A stretch of 64,000 nt of DNA from SR-FBR-E99 sp963732365. Its GTDB lineage: Bacteria > Bacteroidota > Bacteroidia > Bacteroidales > VadinHA17. Shown here one piece after another: positions 19,801 to 26,999 of the stretch; the stretch's first letter is position 1, and each line of letters starts with the position of its first letter. The notes beneath the pieces were generated by a model. That model made no database searches. It was not told the origin of the DNA and was given only the letters and a program-made list of their open reading frames with translations. The stretch spans positions 496,001 to 560,000 of the forward strand of contig CAVSZC010000005.1 of NCBI GenBank assembly GCA_963732365.1. The letters run 5' to 3'. Both the position numbers and the translations under genes were made by a program.

Positions 19801-20125
19801 CGCCAAAACTGAAAGCAGGCTATTTTTTTTCTTTAGTTATTGCTTTTATTCCATTTTATTTATATCTTTACTAAAGTCAAGTCTGTAATGTGTTTGGTGT
19901 TTTGAGAAGTTTATTAAGGATTAAGGAAACCGGAATAATATGTCTGATTCATTCAAGAGTAACTGCAAAGAGTGATTAAGGCCGCTGGCGGGGCGCCGTC
20001 TCGCTGCTTATTGGTACGCCTCGTGCGCCGGTGAGGCCCTGCATGGTTTGGGCCGCTGCCCCGGGATGACAAATCCCGGGGCAGTTTTCTGTCAGGCCTC
20101 CGAGGCACGGTTATCCTAAAAGAGT
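19801..20125 (+). other. Gene-free stretch with a GC-rich segment, possible small RNA
   Basis: There is no convincing protein here. Bases 19801-19975 are AT-rich; 19980-20110 turn abruptly GC-rich and end in the terminator at 20056-20088. A GGGGC-rich part near 19987-19995 could pair with the CCCCG of the terminator's left arm, so an alternative fold is possible. I found no tRNA, SRP RNA core (GGAAGG/AGCAGCC), tmRNA or T-box features. It may be the trailer of the NTase operon or an independent small RNA. No clear TAnnTTTG precedes the GC-rich part. Confidence 0.3.
20056..20088 (+). terminator. Strong intrinsic terminator upstream of cysS
   Basis: An 11-bp perfect stem CTGCCCCGGGA / TCCCGGGGCAG with a seven-base loop is followed by TTTTCT. 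It would separate upstream transcription (NTase operon or a small RNA) from the cysS promoter just downstream. Confidence 0.8.
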
Positions 20126-20133
20126 TACTTTTG
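20126..20133 (+). promoter_or_regulatory. -7 box of cysS-ispG
   Basis: TACTTTTG matches TAnnTTTG and lies 17 bases before the cysS ATG, giving a very short leader. The -33 position has no good TTTG. Confidence 0.5.
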
Positions 20134-20150
20134 CAGAAACAGCAGATTAA

Positions 20151-21620
20151 ATGAAGAGTGCGCTTTACCTGTATAACACCATTTCACGAAGGAAAGAGTT
20201 ATTTGAGCCTATCGCCCCGCCGTTTGCAGGGATGTATGTATGCGGACCTACCGTTTACAGTGACTCGCATCTTGGGCATGCACGTCCGGCAATCACGTTC
20301 GATATACTCTACAGATATCTGATGCACCTCGGCTACAAGGTACGGTATGTCCGTAATATCACTGATGTGGGGCACCTCGAGAATGAGACTGATGATACAG
20401 GGGAGGACAGGATATCAAAAAAGGCAAAGCAGCTGAATCTTGAGCCCATGGAGGTGGTGCAGAAATACATGAACAGCTTTCACAGGGCTATGGAGCGGCT
20501 CAACACGCTTGATCCGTCGATTGAACCGCGTGCCACCGGACATATTATCGAGCAGCAGAATATGATTGAAGCCCTTTTGCGGAAGGGATATGCATACGAA
20601 TCAAACGGCTCTGTCTATTTTGATGTAGAGAAGTACAACAAGGCACACTCCTACGGTATTCTCTCAGGGAGGGTCCTGGAAGAGATGCAGGCAAGCAGCC
20701 GCGCCCTCGAGGGGCAGGATGAAAAGCGGGGGCAGTTTGATTTTGCCCTGTGGAAGAAGGCTTCGCCGGCACATATCATGCGGTGGACGTCGCCGTGGAG
20801 CGAAGGGTTCCCCGGATGGCATCTGGAGTGCTCTGTGATGAGCACAAAGTATCTCGGCGAGGTGTTTGACATACACGGCGGAGGGATGGACCTTATTTTC
20901 CCGCATCATGAGTGCGAGATAGCACAGAGCACAGCCGTGCAGGGCCACTCACCCGTGAGATACTGGGTTCACAATAACATGATCACCATCAACGGGCAGA
21001 AGATGGCAAGATCACTCGGCAACTTCATCACCCTTGATGAACTTTTCACCGGAAGCCATAAGATCCTCCTTCAGGCCTATTCCCCCATGACCATCCGGTT
21101 CTTCATACTTCAGGCCCAGTACCGCAGCACACTTGATTTCAGCAACGAGGCACTTCTTGCAGCCTCACTGGGGTTGCAGAAACTGATGGTTGCGGTGAAG
21201 ACCCTGGCAGGACTGAAGCCAGCTGAGAGTTCCACCGTAGATATCTCCGGCATCGGGAAGAAGTGCTACGAGGCAATAAGTGACGATCTTAACACCCCGG
21301 TGGCTATTGCTCATCTCTTTGATGCCGTCAGGATTATCAATCTTGTAAATGACGGCAAGGAGCAGTTGTCGTCAGATGACATAAAATCTCTTCAGGAACT
21401 GTTCCAGACATTCGTTTTTGATATCCTTGGCCTGGTGGAAGAGGACGGCGGCGGAAGCGAGAAGCTTGCCGGTGTCCTTTCCATTCTGCTTGAGATGAGG
21501 CAGGAGGCCAAAGCCAGGAAAGAGTGGGCTGTTTCTGACCGGATACGTGACAGGCTGAGTGCCCTGGGGATTACAGTAAAGGACCGCAAGGACGGTTACG
21601 ACTGGGAGATTAGTTCATGA
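20151..21620 (+). CDS. cysS: Cysteinyl-tRNA synthetase
   Basis: This class I synthetase charges tRNA-Cys with cysteine. The 489 residues match the family length. The HIGH-type motif is HLGH (residues 40-43) in YVCGPTVYSDSHLGHARP. The zinc ligand Cys31 is present in the same segment, and ECSVMS and HHECE supply the other usual zinc ligands. The KMSKS-type loop is KMARS (~residue 285). The stop overlaps the ispG start by ATGA, so the two genes form a coupled pair. Confidence 0.97.
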   Translation: MKSALYLYNTISRRKELFEPIAPPFAGMYVCGPTVYSDSHLGHARPAITFDILYRYLMHLGYKVRYVRNITDVGHLENETDDTGEDRISKKAKQLNLEPMEVVQKYMNSFHRAMERLNTLDPSIEPRATGHIIEQQNMIEALLRKGYAYESNGSVYFDVEKYNKAHSYGILSGRVLEEMQASSRALEGQDEKRGQFDFALWKKASPAHIMRWTSPWSEGFPGWHLECSVMSTKYLGEVFDIHGGGMDLIFPHHECEIAQSTAVQGHSPVRYWVHNNMITINGQKMARSLGNFITLDELFTGSHKILLQAYSPMTIRFFILQAQYRSTLDFSNEALLAASLGLQKLMVAVKTLAGLKPAESSTVDISGIGKKCYEAISDDLNTPVAIAHLFDAVRIINLVNDGKEQLSSDDIKSLQELFQTFVFDILGLVEEDGGGSEKLAGVLSILLEMRQEAKARKEWAVSDRIRDRLSALGITVKDRKDGYDWEISS

Positions 21621-23149
21621 CCGGCATGTCGTTCAGAACGAGGATCATAAAGGCAGGCAGCCTGGAGATCGGAGGCACTCTCCCCGTGCGCCTCCAGAGC
21701 ATGACCAATACAGACACCCTTGACACAGCTTCAAGCGTCAGTCAGTGCATAAGGATAATAGAAGCCGGGTGCGAGCTTGTCAGGCTCACCGCCCAGGGAG
21801 CAAGGGAGGCTGAGAATCTCACAAACATCAGGCGTGAGCTGCGCAGGGCAGGATTTGACACGCCGCTGTGTGCAGACATACATTTCAATCCTGCTGTTGC
21901 AGAGATCGCTGCCCGCATCGTGGAAAAAGTACGTATCAATCCGGGTAACTATGCTGACAAACGGGCCTCCTTCATAAAGCATGATCTTTCAGAGAGTGAT
22001 TACGCGGCGGAGCTTGAACGCATCAGGGACCGGCTCATGCCCCTGATAAGCATATGCAGGAACTACGGCACCGCTGTGCGCATTGGGGTGAATCACGGCT
22101 CTCTCTCAGACCGCATCATGACAAGATACGGCAACAGCGCTGAGGGTATGGCTGTCTCGGCAATAGAGTTTCTCAGGATATTCAGGGGCGAAGGATACGA
22201 TAACATTGTTGTATCAATGAAGTCTTCCGACACGCGGGTCATGGTTGAATCAAACCGGATGCTCGTAAGGCTGATGTCAGAGGAGGGGATGGACTATCCG
22301 ATACACCTTGGGATAACAGAGGCAGGAGAGGGAGAGGACGGACGGATAATCTCTGCGGCAGGAATTGGCACGCTGCTGGCGGAGGGGATAGGTGACACTG
22401 TAAGGGTTTCACTATCCGAGGCTCCCGAACGTGAGATACCGGTAGCCAGGGAGCTAGTCAGGTTTATCTGCGGTACTGAAGGAAGGGTGACAGCCCCGTC
22501 ACCAGCTGTCAAAACGGCCACAGGCGGAGGCCGATATTTTCCGGAAGTCATTACAGACAACGACGGGGTGTTCACTGATGAACGGGGAGGGCGCTATGAC
22601 GGAGATATTTTTACATTCAGGGCAGATGAACTGCATTACCGGGAAGAGAGTGCGGTTACAGGCAAAGTACTGAATCCCGTTTTCAATGAGGATGATCATG
22701 AAAGGCTATGCATTGATGCAGCAGCTCTGCTCGGCAGATTCTTCATAGCACGCAGGCCTGCAGGGCTGGTGATAAGCAACCGGGGGGCGGTACAGGGTGA
22801 GGCGCTGCGCACCCTTGCCTTTGCCATTTTGCAGGCTACAGAGGCGCGGATTACCAGAACCAGGTATATCTCATGCCCTACCTGCGGAAGGACCAGATTC
22901 AATCTCGAAGAGGCTGTCCGTAAGGTAAAGGCGGCGACGTCACATCTCACAGGGATGAAGATTGCCGTGATGGGATGTGTTGTCAACGGTCCGGGGGAGA
23001 TGGCGGGGTCGGACTACGGTTATGTTGGTGCTGCAGAAGGAAAGGTGCACATCTACAGGGGCAACGAGGCTGTCATGAAGAACATCCCCGAGGCTGAGGC
23101 GCTGACGCGTCTTCTCGAGCTGATAGAGAGTGATCAGGCCAGGCGGTAA
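21617..23149 (+). CDS. ispG: 4-hydroxy-3-methylbut-2-enyl diphosphate synthase
   Basis: This is the penultimate enzyme of the methylerythritol phosphate isoprenoid pathway. It converts 2-C-methylerythritol cyclodiphosphate to HMBPP using a 4Fe-4S cluster. The N-terminal TIM barrel begins IKAGSLEIGGTLPVRLQSM. The cluster cysteines are in YISCPTCGR (~residues 420, 423) and GCVVNGPGE (~454). At 510 residues it is longer than the 370-residue proteobacterial form but seems shorter than the ~600-residue forms I associate with Bacteroidetes and plants, implying a reduced middle insertion. Its 3' end overlaps the convergent rnr by 16 bases. Confidence 0.95.
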   Translation: MTGMSFRTRIIKAGSLEIGGTLPVRLQSMTNTDTLDTASSVSQCIRIIEAGCELVRLTAQGAREAENLTNIRRELRRAGFDTPLCADIHFNPAVAEIAARIVEKVRINPGNYADKRASFIKHDLSESDYAAELERIRDRLMPLISICRNYGTAVRIGVNHGSLSDRIMTRYGNSAEGMAVSAIEFLRIFRGEGYDNIVVSMKSSDTRVMVESNRMLVRLMSEEGMDYPIHLGITEAGEGEDGRIISAAGIGTLLAEGIGDTVRVSLSEAPEREIPVARELVRFICGTEGRVTAPSPAVKTATGGGRYFPEVITDNDGVFTDERGGRYDGDIFTFRADELHYREESAVTGKVLNPVFNEDDHERLCIDAAALLGRFFIARRPAGLVISNRGAVQGEALRTLAFAILQATEARITRTRYISCPTCGRTRFNLEEAVRKVKAATSHLTGMKIAVMGCVVNGPGEMAGSDYGYVGAAEGKVHIYRGNEAVMKNIPEAEALTRLLELIESDQARR

Positions 23150-25263
23150 TCGAGCTGCTTCTTCTGAAGGTCAGCTTTTGCAACTTCCACCCTAATCTTG
23201 TCTCCAAGCATAAAGACCTTGCCTGAACGGCGTCCCCTGATGCAGTAGTTCTCCTCGTCGTATTCGAAGAAGTCATCCTGCAGCTCACGTATGGCAATCA
23301 TCCCTTCACACTGGTTCTCAATTATCTCCACATAGATGCCCCATTCGGTCACCCCCGAGATGACGCCGTCAAAGGCCTGGCCGATCTTGTCACTCATGAA
23401 CTCCACCTGCTTGTATTTTATCGAAGCCCTCTCGGCGTCGGCTGCCAGGCGCTCCCTCTTTGACGAGTGTTCGCACAGCTTCACATATTTTTCTCCATCG
23501 CGCGGTGCCTGTTTCTCGAGATATTTTGTAAGCAGCCGGTGAACCATCATGTCAGGATAACGCCTGATGGGTGAGGTGAAATGGGTATAATGGCTGAAGG
23601 CCAGGCCATAGTGCCCGATATTCTCTGTCGAATAGACCGCCTTGGCCATTGCCCGCAATGCCAGTGTCTCAATCACGTTCTGTTCCTTTTTCCCTGATAC
23701 ATCATTCAGCAGCTTGTTCATTGCTGCCGGAAGGCCTTTTGCATCCTGCGCATCAAGTGAATAGCCAAACCTTTTGATGAAGTAGCTGAAGGAACTGAGC
23801 TTTTCACTGTTGGGCTTATCATGAATACGGTAGACAAAAGTCTTTCCCTTCTGTTTTTTGCCCACGAATTCTGCCACTCTTTTGTTGGCCAGGAGCATGA
23901 ACTCCTCTATCAGCTGGTTCGAGGTGCCAAATTCGCGGAAGTGGATACCAAGCGGGATGCCTGTCTCGCTAAGGTTGAACTTCACCTCGAGGCGTTCGAA
24001 GGCGAAAGAGCCTGTGGCAAACCGTTTCTCACGAAGCTTCTGTGCAAGGTCGTGAAGGGTAAGCATCTGCTCTTTCATGTCTCCCTCCCCGGTGTCAATG
24101 ACTTTCTGGGCCTCAGAGTATGAGAACCGTCTTGCTGACTTTATTACGGTCCGTCCAAACCATTCGCTGACGATGTTGGCCTTGCTGTCCATCTCAAAAA
24201 CAGCCGAGTATGTAAGTTTATCCTCGTACGGATTGAGCGAACATATATGGTTCGAGATTTTCTCCGGCAGCATTGGCACGGTGCGGTCAACGAGATAAAC
24301 CGAGGTAGCCCGTTCCTGAGCCTCCTTCTCAAGTATTGATCCCGGCTGAACGTACCAGGTCACGTCTGCGATATGCACCCCGACTTCCATATTTCCGTTC
24401 GGCAGTTCCTTCAGTGAAAGAGCATCATCAAAGTCCTTGGCATCCTCAGGGTCTATGGTGAAGGTCGGTACAGCACGGAAGTCGCGTCTCTCCCTGAGAT
24501 CTTCTTCGGTTATCTCCCCCGGTATCTTTTCCGCGGCTCTCTCGACTTCCGCATCAAACCTGTAAGGCAGGCCGAACTCAGCCAGGATGGCATGCATCTC
24601 CGTCTCGTTCTCGCCAGGGTAACCGAGCACCTCAGTTATCTCACCCACGGGGTTGCGTGACCTCTGGTCCCATTCTATAATCCTGGCCACGGCTTTCTGC
24701 CCCTGCTTCGCCCCGTTAAGTTTAGCCAGGGGGATGAAAAGATCAAAGGGCATGTTCTTGTTGTCAGGCATGAGGAAGGCAAACTGGGGGGTAAGCTCAA
24801 TGGTTCCGACAAATGCCGACCGTGAGCGCGTTATTATCTCAACCACCTCTCCTTCAATCCTTTTTCCCTTATGCCGGGCATAAAGAAGCACCTTCACCTG
24901 GTCACCGTGCAGGGCGGTACGGAGATTACGTGCAGCAACAAAGACATCCTCTTCAAGCTCCTCTGAAATAACGAAGGCATATCCGAACTTAGTAAGATCG
25001 ATGGTACCTGTTATATAACCTCCGGATGCCTTCACCAGGAATTTGCCGTGGCCGCGTTCCTCTGCAAGGCCCTCCTTCTTCATGCGGTGCAGGGCATCAC
25101 TGAGGGCTCTCTTCTCTTCTTTATCGGTTATCTGGAGCCTTGTGGCTATCTGCTTGTAATTCAACGGCTGTCTCGGGTTTTTCATGAGCACTCCGGTGAT
25201 AAGCTCAATGAACTTCTTCTGATCGACACCGGCCTCTTTGGGGCCCTTGTTTCTTTTTGACAT
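23134..25263 (-). CDS. rnr: Ribonuclease R
   Basis: A 3'-to-5' exoribonuclease of the RNB family, 709 residues. The N-terminus is basic with a helix-turn-helix-like segment (LNYKQIATRLQITDKEEK), followed by cold-shock-like domains. The RNB catalytic Asp cluster is DPEDAKDFDDALS (~residues 270-283), and a C-terminal S1 domain contains FDGVISGVTEWGIYVEI. It degrades structured RNA and takes part in RNA quality control. Transcription likely starts at the TATCTTTG box at 25286-25293, close behind the divergent pqqD-like promoter. Confidence 0.95.
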   Translation of the reverse strand: MSKRNKGPKEAGVDQKKFIELITGVLMKNPRQPLNYKQIATRLQITDKEEKRALSDALHRMKKEGLAEERGHGKFLVKASGGYITGTIDLTKFGYAFVISEELEEDVFVAARNLRTALHGDQVKVLLYARHKGKRIEGEVVEIITRSRSAFVGTIELTPQFAFLMPDNKNMPFDLFIPLAKLNGAKQGQKAVARIIEWDQRSRNPVGEITEVLGYPGENETEMHAILAEFGLPYRFDAEVERAAEKIPGEITEEDLRERRDFRAVPTFTIDPEDAKDFDDALSLKELPNGNMEVGVHIADVTWYVQPGSILEKEAQERATSVYLVDRTVPMLPEKISNHICSLNPYEDKLTYSAVFEMDSKANIVSEWFGRTVIKSARRFSYSEAQKVIDTGEGDMKEQMLTLHDLAQKLREKRFATGSFAFERLEVKFNLSETGIPLGIHFREFGTSNQLIEEFMLLANKRVAEFVGKKQKGKTFVYRIHDKPNSEKLSSFSYFIKRFGYSLDAQDAKGLPAAMNKLLNDVSGKKEQNVIETLALRAMAKAVYSTENIGHYGLAFSHYTHFTSPIRRYPDMMVHRLLTKYLEKQAPRDGEKYVKLCEHSSKRERLAADAERASIKYKQVEFMSDKIGQAFDGVISGVTEWGIYVEIIENQCEGMIAIRELQDDFFEYDEENYCIRGRRSGKVFMLGDKIRVEVAKADLQKKQLDYRLA

Positions 25264-25285
25264 TTTGTGTTCTCTTTTACTGTTC

Positions 25286-25293
25286 CAAAGATA
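25286..25293 (-). promoter_or_regulatory. -7 box of rnr
   Basis: The minus strand reads TATCTTTG, 22 bases upstream of the rnr ATG (25263). It lies within 15 bases of the divergent -7 box at 25307-25314, so the two promoters may compete. Confidence 0.45.
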
Positions 25294-25306
25294 GGCCGAA
25301 ATTGGC

Positions 25307-25314
25307 TACCTTTG
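25307..25314 (+). promoter_or_regulatory. -7 box of the PqqD-HPrK/S26 operon
   Basis: TACCTTTG matches TAnnTTTG and lies 16 bases before the ATG at 25331. It makes the GTG at 25316 an unlikely start, since that codon would fall at or before the transcription start. Confidence 0.5.
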
Positions 25315-25330
25315 AGTGACAAAAATTCTT

Positions 25331-25621
25331 ATGATCTCAATTACCTCAATCCCATCACGTTCTGACAGGGTGGTAGTCCGCAGGATCAATGACGAATGCC
25401 TGCTGATACCTCTTACAGATGATATCGCCGATATGGATTCCCTGTACAGATTAAATGAGACAGGTGCCTTTATCTGGGAACTGATTGACGGGAGGCGTGA
25501 CATTAAAGAGATAACATTCAGGGTGGCTGAAGAGTTCGATGTTGATCAGCGTGAGGCTGAAAAGGACATGCTTCTTTTCCTTGTCGATGTCCAGGACTTT
25601 ATTCATTTCAGTGACAGGTGA
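25331..25621 (+). CDS. PqqD family protein (RiPP recognition element-like)
   Basis: This is a 96-residue PqqD-type small domain protein. Visible hallmarks are LIPLTDDIADMDSLYRLNETGAFIWELIDG, the linker typical of PqqD (LNxTGAxIWEL), and a C-terminal DVDQREAEKDMLLFLVDVQ helix. PqqD-like domains usually bind the leader of a peptide substrate and present it to a modifying enzyme. The frame could extend to a GTG at 25316. The stop overlaps the next gene's GTG by 4 bases (GTGA), so translation is coupled to the HPrK/S26 fusion. No radical SAM enzyme or precursor is directly adjacent. Confidence 0.85.
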   Translation: MISITSIPSRSDRVVVRRINDECLLIPLTDDIADMDSLYRLNETGAFIWELIDGRRDIKEITFRVAEEFDVDQREAEKDMLLFLVDVQDFIHFSDR

Positions 25622-26928
25622 CAGTTGATCTCATCATAGCAGGCTACAGGATGCGACTGCGGTCCGAGGAGGGGGTCATTATCAAGCCTGATGAGCGGTT
25701 TACCTCCTTTGTCACAGCTTCAGGTGGCGAGCCTGATCTCATTATTTCTGTTTCAAACGGGAAGGCAGCCACTCCTGCTTCGGCTGCAAAGGTGTTCCAA
25801 GCGCCACTTATTGAAGAGACACCTTCAGGTCCGAAGGATACGGGAGAGACATTCTGGGAGGTTGCTTCAGACTCAGAGGCGACCTATATAACGGCCATGC
25901 TGAAAGATCCGGAAAGGGATCCTCTGCTGGTGATACCGCGTGATTCGTTGTCATGGCAACTTTACACACAGTTGTCAGGTCCGGAGGCCGATCCGTTGCC
26001 CTATCCTCTTGACGGACTGATACTTTATTTTCTTACTTCAATTAAGGGAGGCTTAATGCTTCACGGTTCGGGAGTAGTTTGCGGCGGAAGGGGTTGGATC
26101 TTTACAGGAAAGTCAGGCAGCGGAAAGACAACCATGGCGATGATCTTTGACCGGAACGGTGACCGCGTTATTCATGATGACAGGCTGATAGTCAAAAAGG
26201 AGGGAGGCAGATGGGTGATGCACAGCACTCCGGTGTACAGGAATGATGAACCGCGCAGTGCGTCAGTTGATCATCTGTGGGTCATCAGTCACGGCAGATC
26301 GAACATCTCTGAGCCTCTTTCGGGAGCCGCGGCAGCGGGGATGATCATTTCCAACTCGGTACAGCAGAACTGGGACCGGGATGCTGCCGGACGTCTCATC
26401 GCCCAGGCTGAGGCTCTGACATCCTCTGTCAGGGTAAGCAGGCTGGCATTCCTTCCGGATAACAGTATTCGCGACTACCTCTCTGCAAGGGAGAGTGAAC
26501 TGTACGTGCTCGCATCACAGGCAGCCGCATCGCTTCTTGCTGACGAACAGACAATAATAATAACTGCCGGCGGGTTCAGCATGTGGCCGGCGATACATCC
26601 GGGCGACAGGGTTATTCTCTCTCCGTGTCATCCTGCCGATCTTTCTGCAGGTGATGTGGTGGCGGCGAGGCGTGACGGGGGTTTTGTGGTTCACAGGATC
26701 ACGGAGATCAAAAGAGACTCCGCCTTTCTCTTGTTCAGAATTCGGGGAGATGCAAGCATGACTTATGATCCGTGGATTACTGAATTGAACCTGGCCGGGC
26801 TGGTAACCTCTGTCAGAAGAGGCAAGAAGGAGCTGAGAATCAGATCAAGGAGGATGCCGTATCTCATTGGATGGCTCCTTGCTTCTGCGGCCGGCATCTT
26901 AAAGAGGATGATCAGAAGAATGAGATAA
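25618..26928 (+). CDS. HPr-kinase-like domain fused to an S26 signal-peptidase-like domain
   Basis: This 436-residue protein starts at GTG, coupled to the PqqD gene. Residues ~130-300 resemble the HPr kinase/phosphorylase C-terminal fold found in peptide clusters: P-loop TGKSGSGKTT (~163-172), then VIHDDRLIV as a Walker-B-like DD. Residues ~310-400 resemble the S24/S26 peptidase fold: FSMWPAIHPGDRV with candidate nucleophile Ser321, GDVVAARRD, and VVHRI with candidate general base His359. This Ser/His arrangement is that of SipW/ER-type signal peptidases. A basic hydrophobic C-terminus (MPYLIGWLLASAAGILKR) may be one membrane segment. HPrK-like proteins in lasso-peptide-type clusters phosphorylate the peptide, and a peptidase fused to one could process it. 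Function here is inferred. Confidence 0.7.
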   Translation: MTVDLIIAGYRMRLRSEEGVIIKPDERFTSFVTASGGEPDLIISVSNGKAATPASAAKVFQAPLIEETPSGPKDTGETFWEVASDSEATYITAMLKDPERDPLLVIPRDSLSWQLYTQLSGPEADPLPYPLDGLILYFLTSIKGGLMLHGSGVVCGGRGWIFTGKSGSGKTTMAMIFDRNGDRVIHDDRLIVKKEGGRWVMHSTPVYRNDEPRSASVDHLWVISHGRSNISEPLSGAAAAGMIISNSVQQNWDRDAAGRLIAQAEALTSSVRVSRLAFLPDNSIRDYLSARESELYVLASQAAASLLADEQTIIITAGGFSMWPAIHPGDRVILSPCHPADLSAGDVVAARRDGGFVVHRITEIKRDSAFLLFRIRGDASMTYDPWITELNLAGLVTSVRRGKKELRIRSRRMPYLIGWLLASAAGILKRMIRRMR

Positions 26929-26948
26929 GGTCAACGGATAAATTAAAG

Positions 26949-26980
26949 TTTTGATATTAAGGGTTCATGAGGTACTTTTA
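26949..26980 (+). promoter_or_regulatory. Promoter of metH-metF
   Basis: TTTTG (26949-26953), a 19-bp spacer and TACTTTTA (26973-26980, one mismatch to TAnnTTTG) lie 19 bases before the GTG at 27000. No cobalamin or SAM riboswitch fits in the 71-base gap. Confidence 0.55.
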
Positions 26981-26999
26981 CCGCACAAAAGAGTAAGAG

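Noticed and set aside
19976..20125. SRP RNA, tmRNA or a T-box leader before cysS
   Set aside because: No GGAAGG/AGCAGCC SRP core, no tRNA-like ends and no T-box sequence; the terminator lies before the cysS promoter, so it cannot be a cysS attenuator.
26929..26999. Cobalamin or SAM riboswitch before metH
   Set aside because: The gap is 71 bases, contains a promoter, and has no B12-box or GCTAAA element.
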